A stretch of 64,000 nucleotides of DNA from Beta vulgaris subsp. vulgaris (Eukaryota; Streptophyta; Magnoliopsida; Caryophyllales; Amaranthaceae). Both the position numbers and the translations under genes were made by a program. This document shows, piece after piece, positions 12,392 through 23,956 of the stretch; the stretch's first letter is position 1, and each line of letters begins with the position of its first letter. The DNA is taken from assembly GCF_026745355.1 (NCBI RefSeq), contig NC_079205.1, positions 38,042,545 to 38,106,544 on the forward strand, given 5' to 3'. Below the pieces are notes generated by a model. That model saw nothing but the letters and a program-made list of their open reading frames with translations, had not been told where the DNA came from and did not search any database.

Positions 12392-13290
12392 GAAAAAATT
12401 GATTTAATTAGTCCCAACTATGGGCGTCCTGACAAAAACAGTCCCAACTATCGTTTTTTATTGTTCAGTCCCAACTTTGACGGGTGTTTTACAATAGTAG
12501 TTCTAGCAGGTAATTTACCATTTTTTTAATATTTTTTTTTCAATTTCCCTCCTTCCTTCACTACTCCCTCCGCTTATCCTCTGCCACCAGCTACCCCTCC
12601 CCAGCCAGCCCCCTGCCACCCCTCGCCAGCCACCCCTGCCCCGGAACCCCTTCCCTCCACTACCCTCCCATTTCCCGTAACTGAGTCAGACCTCCCCTGC
12701 CACGCATCCCCTTGCTCCGGAACCCTTCCTGTACCTCCTTTTTCCCCTTCCCCTACCTCCTTTTTCCCCTACCCTGCCCTAAAGCATTCCTCTGCCCCCC
12801 GCTATATATCCCCAGCCTTCTTCGAAACCCTCCCCTTCCCCTGCACCCGAAAGACTTTCCCTACCCCCAAAGAAGCGGCTAAAGGAGAGAGAGAGAGACG
12901 CGAGCAAGGTTTGCGCGACCCATCACCGGCAACCAACAACAACCGCGCCGATAACACGGGCTTCACGGGCTTCGGGTGTCACGGGCTTCGGGTTTCGGGT
13001 GTAAGAGAGAGGTTGTCATTTGGGTGGAAGGGAGAGGGAAGAGGAGGAGTGATAGGGGAAGGGGAGGAAGGAGGGAGGAGAGAGAAAGATTGAAGGAAGA
13101 GGTGGAAGAAATAGGTCAAAAAAAGAGAAAAAAGGAAAATAGGATTTTTTACCGGTTTAGCAAGTCATCAGTCGACTTGGACCACCAGTGTAAAGGGGGG
13201 GTTAATGTTGGGACTGAACAATAAAAAACGATAGTTGGGACTGTTTCTGTCAGGACCCCCATAGTTGGGACTGTTTAAATCAGTTTTTCC
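12392..13290. mobile_element. Mutator-like non-autonomous element with ~85-bp terminal inverted repeats
   Basis: The left end GAAAAAATTGATTTAATTAG and right end (reversed) GGAAAAACTGATTTAAACAG begin inverted repeats of about 85 bp. A 9-bp target duplication TTATAATTT flanks the element (12383-12391 and 13291-13299). Each arm contains three spaced copies of GTCCCAACTWT-type motif. The interior (about 12540-13140) is much more GC-rich than its surroundings: a C-rich strand, then a purine-rich strand with AGAGAGAGAGAC. It looks like a captured promoter/leader or first exon of a host gene (Pack-MULE style), but no protein is recognisable. It carries no transposase. Confidence 0.9.
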
Positions 13291-13889
13291 TTATAATTTT
13301 GGTCTTATTTTTCATCTTTTGAAGGTACTCGAAAATAATAATAAATGTCTAACAGATCAAGAACATGAGGACACTACTTGAGGCTTCAAATTGGCTACCA
13401 TCATTGTTTTGCTAGATCTTAGTATTAGTTAGCTTTATAAGACTACAACTACATTTTTAGTGTGTTTTAATTTTGTGGTACTTTTAGAAACATATTAGTT
13501 ATATATGAAGTATTATTGATGAACGTGTGTAGGGATTTTAATTGTATGAACTACGTTTATGATTTATGATTTATGATAATATATACAAAGTTCGAAGTAT
13601 TTTTATGTAATCTTCAAGTTCCATTGTTGACTTTATATTCTAAACTACTATATATTATATTACTGTATTATTATATATTATTATTTGTTAATTAATTAGT
13701 CCATACAAAATCTAGACGCTTTTACTTGTCAAGAACTTATGACAAATATAAGAATAATTTTCCACCCAAATTTCTCTCAACACTAAAAGGCATCGTGACT
13801 AATTGTAGTCCACAAAAACATCTTGAATTAAGACACTTTAAAGTGTCTACAAATTAATTGATGGCACTCCCACTAACCAATGTGGCGAC
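13291..13889 (+). other. AT-rich non-coding part of CACTA-A
   Basis: No gene or repeat structure recognised; it lies between the Mutator-like insertion and the subterminal repeats. Confidence 0.5.
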
Positions 13890-14070
13890 AGCTATATGGA
13901 TAAGGGAGACGTTGTACATCGACGCCAATGGCGACGCTTTTTGGTGACGCGAAATGCCGACTGATTCTGCTTGACGCTTTTTGGAAGCGTCGAGAGCAAA
14001 TTTTTCGACGCTTTTAAGCGTCACCAACTAGACCAAAAAGCGTCTTCATACCACGCCTTTTTTAGTAGTG
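13890..14070. repeat. Right subterminal repeats and terminal inverted repeat of CACTA-A
   Basis: Clustered GACGCTTTTT and AAAGCGTC motifs in both orientations lead to the terminus CACTACTAAAAAAGG (reversed) at 14070. In CACTA elements such clusters bind the second element-encoded protein. Confidence 0.8.
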
Positions 14071-17000
14071 TCTTCAGACTCGTGGTTAGACCAAAGTACC
14101 TTCACGATGTGGACATCCTTATTGCATGTACTACGCACTTTCCTGTCGAGAATCTTGACAGGCCTTTCTACATATGTGAGGCTACTATCGATCTGAATTC
14201 GTTCAGGCTCTAGGACATGACGCTCATCAGGGATATAGCGCTTAAGTTGGAAAATATGGAACACGTCATGCATTTTCTCAAACTCCATTAGTAATGCCAA
14301 TCTATAGGCTACTTTCCAAAATTCGCTCTATAATTTCATATGAGCCTACATACTTACCACTTAATTGCCCTTTTTCCCAAATCGCATGACGCCCTTAGTG
14401 GGTGATACTTTCAAGAACACCTTATCACCTATGGCGAGCTCATCTTCGTGTCGCTTCAAGTTAGCATAACTCTTCTCTCTTGCGCAGCTTGAATTGTAGC
14501 CTGAATCAGTCTAACATTGTTGACGGTTTCCTCAATAAACTCTGTCCCCAAGACTATATTTTCACTAAAGTCGTTCCAACAAATGGGACTTCTACATTTC
14601 CGTCCATATAAAGCCTCAAAAGGTGGCATCTTTATGCTCGCATGATAACTATCGTTGTAGGAAAACTCAATCAGATCTAATTGGTCCTCCCAACTACCTT
14701 GAAAGTCAATCGCACATACTCTCAACATGTCCTCCATGGTTTGGTTAGTCCTTTCAGTCTGACCATCAGTCGTAGGGTGAAAGGTTGTACTCATTTTTAA
14801 TGTTGTCCCAAGATTTAATTGGACCTTTTTCTAAAATTTCGAAATAAATATAGTCACGATCAGAAATGATATCCTTTGGGACTCCATGTAGTCTCACCAC
14901 ATGCCTAATGTAAGTCTTAGCGAGTTGCTTCTTTTTCCATGTCTCCTTAATAGGTATAAACACGGCGGATTTGGTCAATCTATCCGCAATAACCCAAATA
15001 ATGTCATTTCCACTCCTCGTTTTATGTAAGGCAGTCAGAATGTCCATAGAAATAGAAGCCAACTTCCATCCAGGAACCTCTAAAGATTGAACCTTCCCCA
15101 TGGGTCTATATGATCTATCTTGATCACCTTCTGACAGGTTAGGTACTTAGACACATACTCAGCTACCTCTCACTTCATATTTGGCCACCAACAGATAACC
15201 TTAAGGTCTTTATACAATTTATCACCCCCAGGGTGCACAGAATATGGAGTATTGTGCCCCTCATCCATAAGGCGTCTCTTAAGGTCATTACATTTTTGTG
15301 GTACACACCACCTCCCTTTAAACCTTAGACTCCCATCATCATGAATCTTAAGATCAGCTTCCTTACCTTGCTTCATTTTCTTCTTGATCCTATCTTGGTG
15401 CTCATCCCCAACTTGACCCTCTTTGATCTCATCGAAAACTGACAAACTCAAAGATAGAGCGCTAAGTCTTGCCTCACTTTCCCCAGGATTTAAGATTTCT
15501 AGGCTCAGACTTTGCATATCTCGACACAACTCCTCATGAACTATCAAGGCACTCACACTATGTCAATTTTCTACTCAAGGCATCAGCGACCACATTGGCT
15601 TTCCCCTTATGATACTGGATATCTAGGTCATAGTCCTTAATGAACTCTAGCCATCTTCTTTGCCTCATATTCATGTCTTTTTGGGTGAAAATCTACTTCA
15701 AACTCTTATGGTCTGTGGATATCTTACAAGTCTCTTCATAGAGATAATGTCTCCAAATTTTCAATGCAAACACTATGAAAGCTAACTCTAGGTCATGGGT
15801 AGGGTAACTAGCCTCATAAGGTTTCAATTGACGCAACGCATACGCAATTACCTTCCCGTTCCGTTGTAACATACATCCTAGACCATTTTTCAAAGCATCA
15901 CTATATGCCTCAAATCCCTCATTCCCATCAGGCAGGGTTAAAATATGTGCAGAGGTTAAACGGTTTTTCAAGATCAGAAAGGCTTCTTCACACTTTTCAC
16001 TCCACTCAAATTTTGGCTCCTTTTTCATCAAGTTGGTCATAAGTCTTGTTATCTTCGAGAAATCTCTCACAAATCTCCTATAATAGCCAGCTAGACCTAA
16101 GAAACTTCTAATATCTACCACGCTCTTTGGAGTTGCCACTCACTCACAACTTGAATCTTAGAAGGATCTACTGAGACTCCTTCTTTAGACACATAGTGAC
16201 CCAAAAACGCTACTTTCTCCAAACGAAACTCACACTTAGATAACTTGGCATATAATTGGTTTTCCTCAACGTCTCCAAAATGATCCTCAAGTAGTCATCA
16301 TGCTCAGCTTCATTCCTCGAATATATTAGTATGTCATCAATGAAAACCACCAAAAACTTGTCTAGAAACTCATGAGAGATCATATTCATTGAATCCATAA
16401 ATATAGCAGGAGCATTGGTTAACCCAAATGACATTACAGTGAACTCATAGTGACCATACCGCGTTCTAAAGGCAGTCTTAAATACATCCTTATCAGCTAC
16501 CCTCAATTGGTGATGTCCTTAACGTAAATCAATCTTTGGGAACACACTCGCTCCATTCAACTGGTCGAATAGGTCGTCTATTATAGGCAAAAGATATTTG
16601 TTTTTGATGGTTACATTATTCAACTCCCTATAGTCAATACATAGCCTCATGCTACCATCCTTTTTCTTCACAAATAACACATGAGCTCCCCAAGGTGATG
16701 CACTTAGGCCTAATATAACCTTTATATAATAGCTCTTGCAATTGGTATTTAGCTTACTCATCTCAGGAGGTGCCATTCTATAGGGTGCCTTAGATATAGG
16801 TGCAGTTCCAGGAACTAAGTCTATGGTGAATTCGACAGCTCTAGCAGGTGGCATACCTGAAATCTCGTTGGGAACACATCCATAAACTCGTTCACAATTA
16901 GGACATCCTCAAGCTTCACTTCGGCTCCCTTACTCACGTCCTACACACTACAGAAGAATAACTCACACCCCTTTCTCATCAATTTCCTCACTTGCATAGC

Positions 17001-17420
17001 AAAGATAACCCAAAACTTCTTAGGTTTCCCAAAACGTCTATAGGAGGTCAATTTTCCCATAGGGTTTCTCAACACTACCTTTTGAATCTCACAGTCGATA
17101 TTGGCCTTGTAAAGACTTAACTAGTTCATTCCAAGAATTACATCTAGGTCTCCCAAATTGAATTCTATTAAGTCAGATGGAAAAACACAGTCTCCTATCT
17201 TCAAAGGCAAATTTCTAAACAACTTGGTACACCTTATAATCTCTCCAATAGGTATACTAATAGACAAGTCAATTTCTTCATAATCTACTAACCCCAAACT
17301 CTTTAGGACAGATGATGCTATAAAAGAATAAGTTGGCCACGAATTAAATAATGTTTTAACAAGGGCTGAGTTAATAGAAAAATTACCAGAAACTACGTCG
17401 GCAGATTTCTCAACTTCCTT
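14071..17420 (-). pseudogene. Gypsy pol: protease, reverse transcriptase, RNase H, integrase (inactivated)
   Basis: Protease lies at about 17420-16870; its usual DSGA active site reads NSWP, and a tryptophan codon near 17120 is a stop. RT is at about 16860-16150, with [19 protein letters not shown] and the intact catalytic FIDDILIYS. A stop splits it after PKIDLR, near 16516. RNase H is at 16139-15693, entered through a frameshift near 16139. Integrase follows at 15556-14071: the zinc domain (HNTPYSVHPG, later YLTC with one cysteine lost and a stop near 15170), then the catalytic core with acidic residues kept in VIADRLTKSA, ISDRD and TDGQTERTNQ, but shifted in frame near 14790. The C-terminal tail is cut by CACTA-A at 14070, soon after VKVLWSNHE. 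Confidence 0.88.
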
Positions 17421-17559
17421 TCAACTCATCACGTACATCTTTCCCATAGGCTTACTTTGGTTGGGGTTCTCACTTGCAGGCTTACTATAGTTCCCGTGAT
17501 TATTCTACTGTTTTTCAGGCTTAGGACCTTGGTTTCTAGACTGGTTGGACCCTGATCTG

Positions 17560-18482
17560 ACCTGATTACCATTCCCTTAACCCTTCTGCTCTTTACCCTG
17601 CTTAGAGTAGCACTCGTACTCCCTATGACCCTTCTTCTTATAGTAGTTACAAGTCACTAGGTCTCCCTTACAGTCTTTCCCAGGGTGATTTTTGTTACTG
17701 CTCTTGCAGTGATGAACTCGATCTCAGGTTTACCCTTGTTGCGGTTTGGTTGTTTCTCCCATGGAAATTCTCATTATCATTACTAGTTTCTCTTGAAATT
17801 CCCTTAGTTTCCCCCAACATTAAAATCTTTCCTCTTCTTACCTACTGTCGCATTTTTCTTATCTCTCCTTGACTATAGTCCATAAATATAGGATGCTCTC
17901 ACATACACTATATCTAGGGATGTAAAGGTCTCACCTCCTAATCCCAACTGTATCTCATCAGTTAAACCTTGTTCAAACCTTTGAGCTTTGAGCCTTGAGC
18001 TCTTTAGTGGCTACAACCTCAGGTGCAAATCTGGACAGGGCTATGAATTTGCCGTAGTACTCAGAGATGTTCATACTACCTATCCTAAGGTTAATGAACT
18101 CATGGGCTTTTTGCTTCCTCATAAAGGTAGGGTAAAATTTCCCTCTCAAGGCAATCACAAAGGCATCCCAATTGAATCCTTCCACAGCACTCAATCTAGC
18201 TCCACTCTCTCTCTATCATAAATCAACCTCATCTTTCAGATATAGCACAGCCTGACCCACTCTCATATTTTCAAGGCAGTTTACAACCTCAAAAAGCTTC
18301 TCAAACTCCCTAAACCAGTTCTGTAAAAAGGTTGGGTCAGCTTGCCCCTTAAAGTATGGTGGCTTAACCTTATCTAATCTTTCAAACATTTCCCCAGCAG
18401 TCTCAGGACGCTCAGCTCTCTCCTGAGTCAATTTCTCCACCAAGAGGCGAATAGCAGCAGCTAGATCGTTGTTGTTAGCCAT
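17560..18482 (-). pseudogene. Gypsy gag (inactivated)
   Basis: The start is at 18482 (MANNNDLAAAIRLLVEKLTQ). Retrotransposon gag core wording follows: PPYFKGQADPTFLQNWFREF, AVLYLKDEVDL, then after a small deletion near 18210, GFNWDAFVIALRGKFYPTFM, ISEYYGKFIALSRFAPEVV. The single zinc knuckle near 17610-17660 is damaged: it reads CNYYKKKGHREYEC, with the second cysteine replaced by tyrosine. Gag would form the particle that packages element RNA. Confidence 0.85.
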
Positions 18483-19011
18483 TCTACCTCGTGACGTGAA
18501 AGTAATATAACTCTACTTTAGGTTCCAGCATAACTTACATGTCCCCTAAGACGACAACATTTGATTTGATCATCAAAGATCGCATCAACAAACATTTCTC
18601 AACTAGTTTCAAGTTCACATGAATTGTTCTCTAATAATCATATAAGCATCCATGTAAAATATATTCACATCAACATGCAAGTAGAAAAAAGCAAGCAAGA
18701 ATGTAATCACATAATGAAAAATTAAATAATAAAAATATTTCCATCACATGCCTAGAATAAATTCTTACTCACTCATACAAATTAAATAATGGCTTTTATT
18801 CCTCTATAAAGGGTACTAAAAAAAAGGCTACTATAATGTTATACTTTCCTAAAAAAATAAAAATAAAACAATGATTCTGTGAAACTATTCTAACACTGTT
18901 GCTCAACTATCCAACATTATTATATAATGCTAATATACTATATATTGTTAATTAGAGACATAAAAATATCTAAGGTACTACATTGTCAATCTTATCCTTA
19001 GCTCCCTAGTA
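18483..19011 (-). other. AT-rich gypsy leader between the extra ORF and gag
   Basis: About 530 bp, strongly AT-rich, no coding sequence. It separates the upstream ORF from the gag start, too far for simple readthrough. Confidence 0.5.
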
Positions 19012-19365
19012 TTATTCAGGCCTGAATGTCTCATCTTCAGTTTCCTCTACCTCATCCTCATAGTAGTGGACATATTTTCTCTGCCGCTTTGATCTTCTTG
19101 TGGGTTGAGGCTCCTCATCTTCCTCGGGCTCAGTATCAGTCTCATACTTGAAAAATGCATGATAGATATCTTCTCTAGTTTTGCCTCTAGCATGGTCAAG
19201 TTCCACATTGAGCTCGTCATCACTAGTTAATCCTAACCTCAGTATCCTACGCATGGTCCAATCTAGGTTGGTATATTCCCTATCATCGATGGGTGCAATG
19301 TCCTCATCTACTTCATCGTCACTTAAGACAATGAGGTTATAATAGCTTCCTAATCTGGCAGACAT
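19012..19365 (-). CDS. Extra acidic ORF upstream of gag in the gypsy element (unknown function)
   Basis: A 117-codon ATG frame on the element's coding strand, upstream of gag. The N-terminus reads MSARLGSYYNLIVLSDDEVD. The chain is very acidic (runs such as DTEPEEDEEP and DEVEETEDE), with one basic patch RRSKRQRKY. I do not recognise the family. It is undamaged although gag and pol beside it carry many stops, which is notable. It might be a regulatory protein of the element, or a captured host fragment. No ribosome-related or splice signal decides how it would be expressed. Confidence 0.5.
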   Translation of the reverse strand: MSARLGSYYNLIVLSDDEVDEDIAPIDDREYTNLDWTMRRILRLGLTSDDELNVELDHARGKTREDIYHAFFKYETDTEPEEDEEPQPTRRSKRQRKYVHYYEDEVEETEDETFRPE

Positions 19366-19485
19366 ATTTTAGGATCAACAACACAAATATACCATAATAT
19401 CTTAGTACTCTCCCTGAACGCATTCCCAACATTAAACAATAAGGAGTAACCATTGACATCATAAACATAAGAAAAATATAAATAG

Positions 19486-19575
19486 TTAGCAGGGAAGAAA
19501 AATAATCATGCATCATTAGCAGGAAAGAAAAATAATAATGCATTGTTAGCAGGGAAGAAAAATAATAATCATGCT
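19486..19575. repeat. Three 30-bp tandem repeats in the gypsy leader
   Basis: Units begin TTAGCAGGRAAGAAAAATAA at 19486, 19516 and 19546, nearly identical. They lie just upstream (on the minus strand) of the acidic ORF and may be leader or promoter repeats of the element. Confidence 0.85.
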
Positions 19576-19982
19576 GAACTAACTATTTAATGCAGGCATA
19601 TAATATTTCTATTCTATATGCCCTCACTAGTAGAAAAAAACCTCAAATGCTCCGGTTTTTAAGGCCACAAATGCTCCGTATTGCATGCGTAGCAGACGCC
19701 ATACGAGCAGTTGAGACTCTTACAAATGCTCCGGTTGTAACCGAAGCATTTGTGCTACCAAATGCTCCGATTTTTAAGGAAATATGGAGCATTTGAGGCC
19801 CAAAAAATATATTAAAAAAAATTTATTGTTTTTTTACACTAAATTAATACATAATCAATTATATATAGGTAAAAAGTTATATTTCTAATATTTTTGTTCT
19901 TGAATACAAGAAATACTACAAATAAACAACAATTGCAAATTATAAGAAATACAATTATGAGTTCAAAAAAACACAATCACTA

Positions 19983-21042
19983 CCCAAGTCTATTCTCAGC
20001 AGCATGCAAAATTATTGGGCCTAAATCTTTCCACTACCAAAGATGCTGATAAAGGCTGTTGAATCAACCTGTAGAACATTTCTATGGACTGGATCAGTTG
20101 ATACTAGCTCTAAAGCTCCTGTGGCCTGGGACTTCTTGCAACATCCAAAAAGTATAGGAGGCTTAAATGTTACCGATATGGTAATATGGAATAAAGCAGC
20201 AATACTTAAGCTTCATTGGGCCCTAGCTTTCAAGCAAGATAAGCTTTGGGTTAGATGGGTGAATGCTTATTACATCAAGAGACAAAGACTTGAAAATGTT
20301 ACTGTCAGCAGTAACACATCATGGCTTCTAAGAAAAATCCTTGAAGCTAGAGATTTGTTGGTAAGGATTGGAGGTTGGGAGGCAGTGAGCACTCATTGGA
20401 AATTCAGCATAAAGAAAGCATACAAGCTTCTCCAAGAAAATTATGACAATGTGGTCTGGAAAAGGTTAGTTTGTAATAACCAAGCTACTCCAAAAAGCAA
20501 GTTTATTCTATGGCTAGCCATGCTAAATAGACTTGCTACAGCTGAAAGAGTGAGTAAATGGAGTAGGGAAGTGAGTCCCTTGTGCAAGTTGTGTGAAAAT
20601 GATATAGAAAATGTGCAGCATTTGTTTTTCAACTGTCCTCATAGTAAGACAATCTGGAGCAAGGTTCTCAGATACATGAACATCCAGCCTCAAGTAACTG
20701 CTCAAAATGAAGTGGAGTTGGCTATCAAAAGAGCTTGTAGCACTAAGGATAGTAGTAAGTTGTTTGTTATGATGTATATAGAGAGCTTGTATACCATCTG
20801 GTTACAGAGAAATGCCAAGTTTTTTAGGGATTCAGATATAAATCCTAATCAACTTGTTAGAAATATCATTTTTAGAATTGTTGTTAGATGTAGTGAGAAG
20901 CAAAAACAAATGTTAGTGTTGTAAGCAGCTGCTTTGGCTTGTTTGGTTGGCATTAGGAGTAGTCTGTTACTCTAACGCTGTAGATTGTACCCAATTTTTT
21001 TGGTTGTCAATAATAATTTTGAATTGCCAAAAAAAAAAAAGG
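19983..21042 (+). mobile_element. 5'-truncated L1-type LINE inside CACTA-B
   Basis: The 3' end is a poly-A run (about 21030-21041). Near-perfect 12-bp target duplications, ACACAATCACTA (19971-19982) and ACACAATAACTA (21043-21054), flank it. Only the end of ORF2 is present, as expected after incomplete reverse transcription. Confidence 0.9.
20004..20924 (+). pseudogene. LINE ORF2 C-terminus with zf-RVT domain
   Basis: The frame enters at MQNYWA near 20004, meets a TAA stop around 20022, then runs open from 20043 to 20924. RT thumb/connection wording is present (ESTCRTFLWTG, KAPVAWDFLQHPKSIGGLNV). The zf-RVT region of plant LINEs follows: FILWLAMLNRLATAERV, CKLCENDIENVQHLFFNCPHSKTIW. The catalytic RT core is missing because of the 5' truncation. 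Confidence 0.88.
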
Positions 21043-21061
21043 ACACAATAACTAAAATTTT

Positions 21062-21144
21062 CTTCTAGCAAGATCAAGTCGATTCCAGATGACCATTAGC
21101 ACAAGTTCGTCAAGCTCCCCTCTCTGAGCAGCTTCTTCAATTTT
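21062..21144 (-). pseudogene. Captured host exon fragment, identity uncertain
   Basis: On the minus strand an acceptor (ttttgtag) precedes a frame reading KIEEAAQRGELDELVLMVIW and NRLDLARR, then the reading breaks up next to the LINE insertion. The wording looks like a real plant protein. It recalls the uncharacterised plastid protein of the Arabidopsis At4g37920 type, but that is a weak memory. It is probably another piece of captured DNA in CACTA-B. Confidence 0.5.
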
Positions 21145-22414
21145 CTACAAAATGGAAAGAAATATAAAATGTGCCAATAATTATTAGATCTAGATTTTTA
21201 TAGGTTCTAGATACATTTGATCTGTTACACAAAATTGTTGTTACACAAATTTTAGGAGCAGCTGCATGACATGTATCAAACATCAGTAAGAAGTCAGGTA
21301 CACAAAAAAGTGAGCATGCTAACCTGTTTAATAGATTTTTCAAAGTTACAAATTCTTATAGATGACACGCCACATCATTAGTCAATGGTGTGACACACGT
21401 TGCTCAAAATACATAAATGGAGTCACCAGCAATGCATAAATTGAGTTAGTGATGAGGATTAGTTAATTAATGCATCAATGAGGTTACTGATAAAGCTTTA
21501 AATGGTTACTATAATGTCTTAATGGGGTTCTGAAAAGCTGCAGTTACGCACTATCAATTAAGCGCGGGACGTGTCAAAGAGAAGACGAGTTGTTCAAAAT
21601 AATCTACAATAATAACCAGTTTAAGAAGTGGTACCTTGACTAGTTGCTTGTGCTAGAGGCGCTGCTGATGGCGGCAGTGGAGGCGGAGTCAAATTCGGCA
21701 CATTTCCAAAGAAGGAATTGAGTTCATATCACACGAAGCAACTCGGTTCAACCATCATTACCCCTGAAGCCGTATAACTAGGTTGAATACAACACGTTGG
21801 AAAAACAGAAAGCGAACCTTGAATACACTCTAAACATCGTATCCTAGACGAATCAGGAGTACACTGCACAAGCCCATATTCTCTATTGATATTTGAACCT
21901 CAAATAAATAAAGAAGGGAAATGGGGCTAGAAATGAAGAAACTCAATTCTCCTAGAGCTGATGAAGTTATAATCAGATTCCACCACAAATTACCAATAAG
22001 TTCGCACTCTACACATCAACTATCACCAATACCAGTGCAAGGAGTATTGAAGGGAGAACTGAATATAATTTTAGATGTGATATCCCTGCCAACACGTCTG
22101 AAGACTAAAACTACTTGACTCTGCAGGTTAATAACATAGGCAGATTTTGTAAGATATCTAGATAATAACAAAGCCTTTGAACACTAGGTGTCCTCTGAAA
22201 TATCATGCAATAAAAGTTGAGCAAGCCCACGGTATATGAGTAACACAGGGAGAAAATGTATTAAATTCACATATATTATCGATATAGATATAGCTGGATC
22301 AGAAAAATGCAATTTATAAGATTGTTAGTTGACAAAGGGAAGCTCTAAAGAATTGATAATAACATGAGGCTCAATAACACTGGAAGGACTGAAATACGAG
22401 ATGATAGAAATTAC
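21145..22414 (-). other. Captured-gene flank in CACTA-B, mostly intron-like
   Basis: Mostly non-coding. About 21637-21720 on the minus strand reads NSFFGNVPNLTPPPLPPSAA and on to a stop, with above-average GC content. This could be the end of a coding exon of unknown origin. No other feature was recognised. Confidence 0.35.
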
Positions 22415-22540
22415 CATTTCCACATAGATTAGCCATTACTCCAGCAACCATGCGAAGAGTTTGTGGATCTTCTGCATCATCAGCTGTTATTGACAAGAGA
22501 CTGATTCCACCTTCGGCTACTATAAGTTCTTGATTGGCTT
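22415..22540 (-). pseudogene. Captured exon of an armadillo-repeat kinesin (KIN-U/ARK type)
   Basis: A 42-codon exon with an acceptor (acttgcag) and a donor (gtaatt), both intact. It encodes EANQELIVAEGGISLLS, DAEDPQTLRMVAGVMANLCGN. This is the armadillo repeat wording of plant KIN-UA/UB (ARK) kinesins, microtubule motors with C-terminal armadillo repeats. No other exon of that gene was found nearby, so a single exon with parts of both introns was captured. No stop in the exon. Confidence 0.78.
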
Positions 22541-23348
22541 CTGCAAGTCCCAATAAGAGACGACACAAGAATAAGAGTAAAACTACATATAGACAGCCAA
22601 CTCCGCGGCCGTCCAGAAACTGTGGGGACAAAACACAAACAGGACCCTAGCTTTCTTGAAATAAAGGAAGCAAACATTTACCAGAGCGTGTTTCAGTGGA
22701 CATTATAGCCCGCTGTGAAGTTGTAGAAAACATAGGTAATGCGTGTTTCAGTGGACATGTTTCAGTGGACACAACTAAATAGAGAACATTGATATTGAGA
22801 GATTTCATAAATGCCAGAGCCCTTTCTAAAGTAAACCACAAACCCCTTTCATTCCGAAACAACTCCAGTTTCTTTTCATTTCACCAGATAAGATCATCAA
22901 TTCCCAAGTAATAGACTTTCTCAGCAGACACCAAATCAACAACAATTCAGCTTAAAGCATGCCACATTTATGCATTAAAATAACATAAACAAACATAACT
23001 TTCCATCATGAATATAAAAAAACCCCAAACAAAATCATAAATTATGGAAAAAAATCAGAACTCATCAACCACACAATTAAACTAATGAAAAAAAACACCC
23101 AAATGTAAAATTTAGAAAAATTTACATACCAAAATGAAAAACCAGAGAACTCATAAGGGCTTTATTGCATATAACAATAGAAACAGAAGAAAAAACTGAG
23201 AGACTTGAGCTTCTCCAAACATTAAAGACACGAAATCTCCTGGTGAAATTTATTTCCAACAGCGAGATTTGAGCTTCTCCAAACATTAAAGACATATCTA
23301 AACCAAAGCACACAGCAAAGAATACAAAAGCCGGTTAAGAGAACTTAC
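22541..23348 (-). other. Intron-like captured sequence between kinesin and SEC61 fragments
   Basis: Non-coding. It has two short direct repeats: GTGTTTCAGTGGACA occurs twice and a shortened form once (about 22687-22770), and a GAGCTTCTCCAAACATTAAA string occurs twice (about 23207 and 23271). The junction between the two captured genes must lie here. Confidence 0.45.
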
Positions 23349-23728
23349 AAAAGTGTGCGGTCCTCACGGACATTGTTGTCAACCTCAATCATCTTTGACC
23401 CAGCCAAGAGCTGCATTACCAACCCAGACGTCACAATAGAGATGATACCGAGCTCCATGACAGTTCCACGGCTAGAAGCGAGGATAACAAGCATCCAATA
23501 GAATGGATCAGCACCCGTCGTGGAGTGAATTCCATAAAGTGGAAGCTTACTGCACACTAGAAATATGAACAACGAAATAACAGTGTAGATGACCTTTTCT
23601 CTGAAGGGAACCTTCCTGTCTGCACTTTGCACCTCAGGAAGGAAGGACAAAAATGGTCTGAGCAAATACAATACTCTAAATCCTCCTCCCATTCTGAAAC
23701 TACTCAGGTAATTCACAATTCTTATAAC
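23349..23728 (-). pseudogene. SEC61A: Captured first coding exon of SEC61 alpha
   Basis: The exon starts after an acceptor (ttgacag) at 23728; the start codon is at 23692 ([20 protein letters not shown]). It runs to a donor (gtaagt) after 23349. It encodes the first ~115 residues of the ER translocon pore subunit Sec61 alpha: [69 protein letters not shown]. The full protein is about 475 residues, so this is a quarter of it, with the first transmembrane segments and plug region. The frame is open with a few unusual substitutions. The next coding exon is absent. Confidence 0.92.
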
Positions 23729-23758
23729 CTGTCAAAACACATACCATATATAAGTCAC

Positions 23759-23956
23759 TGTAACAGCCCGCACTTCCGAGCTGCTAACTAATTACAATTA
23801 AGATACACAAAACACAATCAACACTTTAAAAACCTCGAATTTACATTTATTCATACCTGTAACAGCCCGCACTTCCGAGCTGCTAACTAATCACACTTAA
23901 GATACACAAAACACAATCAACACTTAACAAACCTCGAATTTGCATTTATTTACAAC
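23759..23956. repeat. 99-bp tandem duplication of the LTR terminus
   Basis: The string beginning TGTAACAGCCCGCACTTCCG occurs at 23759 and again at 23858, with about 95 percent identity over 99 bp, so the LTR end is present twice in tandem. Confidence 0.92.

Larger units (their letters stand above)
1..14070 (+). mobile_element. CACTA-A: large CACTA (En/Spm, CMC) DNA transposon, left end outside the window
   Basis: The right terminus is visible: the sequence ends ...TTTTTTAGTAGTG at 14070, so the inverted terminus reads CACTACTAAAAAAGG, the classic CACTA end. Beyond it the minus-strand gypsy integrase frame resumes at once, so the element interrupts that retrotransposon. The body carries both genes typical of plant CACTA elements, in the usual order: a TNP2-type transposase (434-5751) and a Transposase_24 gene (6736-11584). 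The base next to the right end starts TCT, the expected 3-bp target duplication, but its partner is left of position 1. The transposase gene has stops and frameshifts, so this copy cannot make its own enzyme. It has itself received a small CACTA and a Mutator-like element. Confidence 0.88.

Noticed and set aside
14071..18482. Endogenous pararetrovirus as an explanation of the RT/RNase H
   Set aside because: An integrase with zinc domain and chromodomain-like tail, plus a tRNA primer site and LTR, identifies a Ty3/gypsy retrotransposon.
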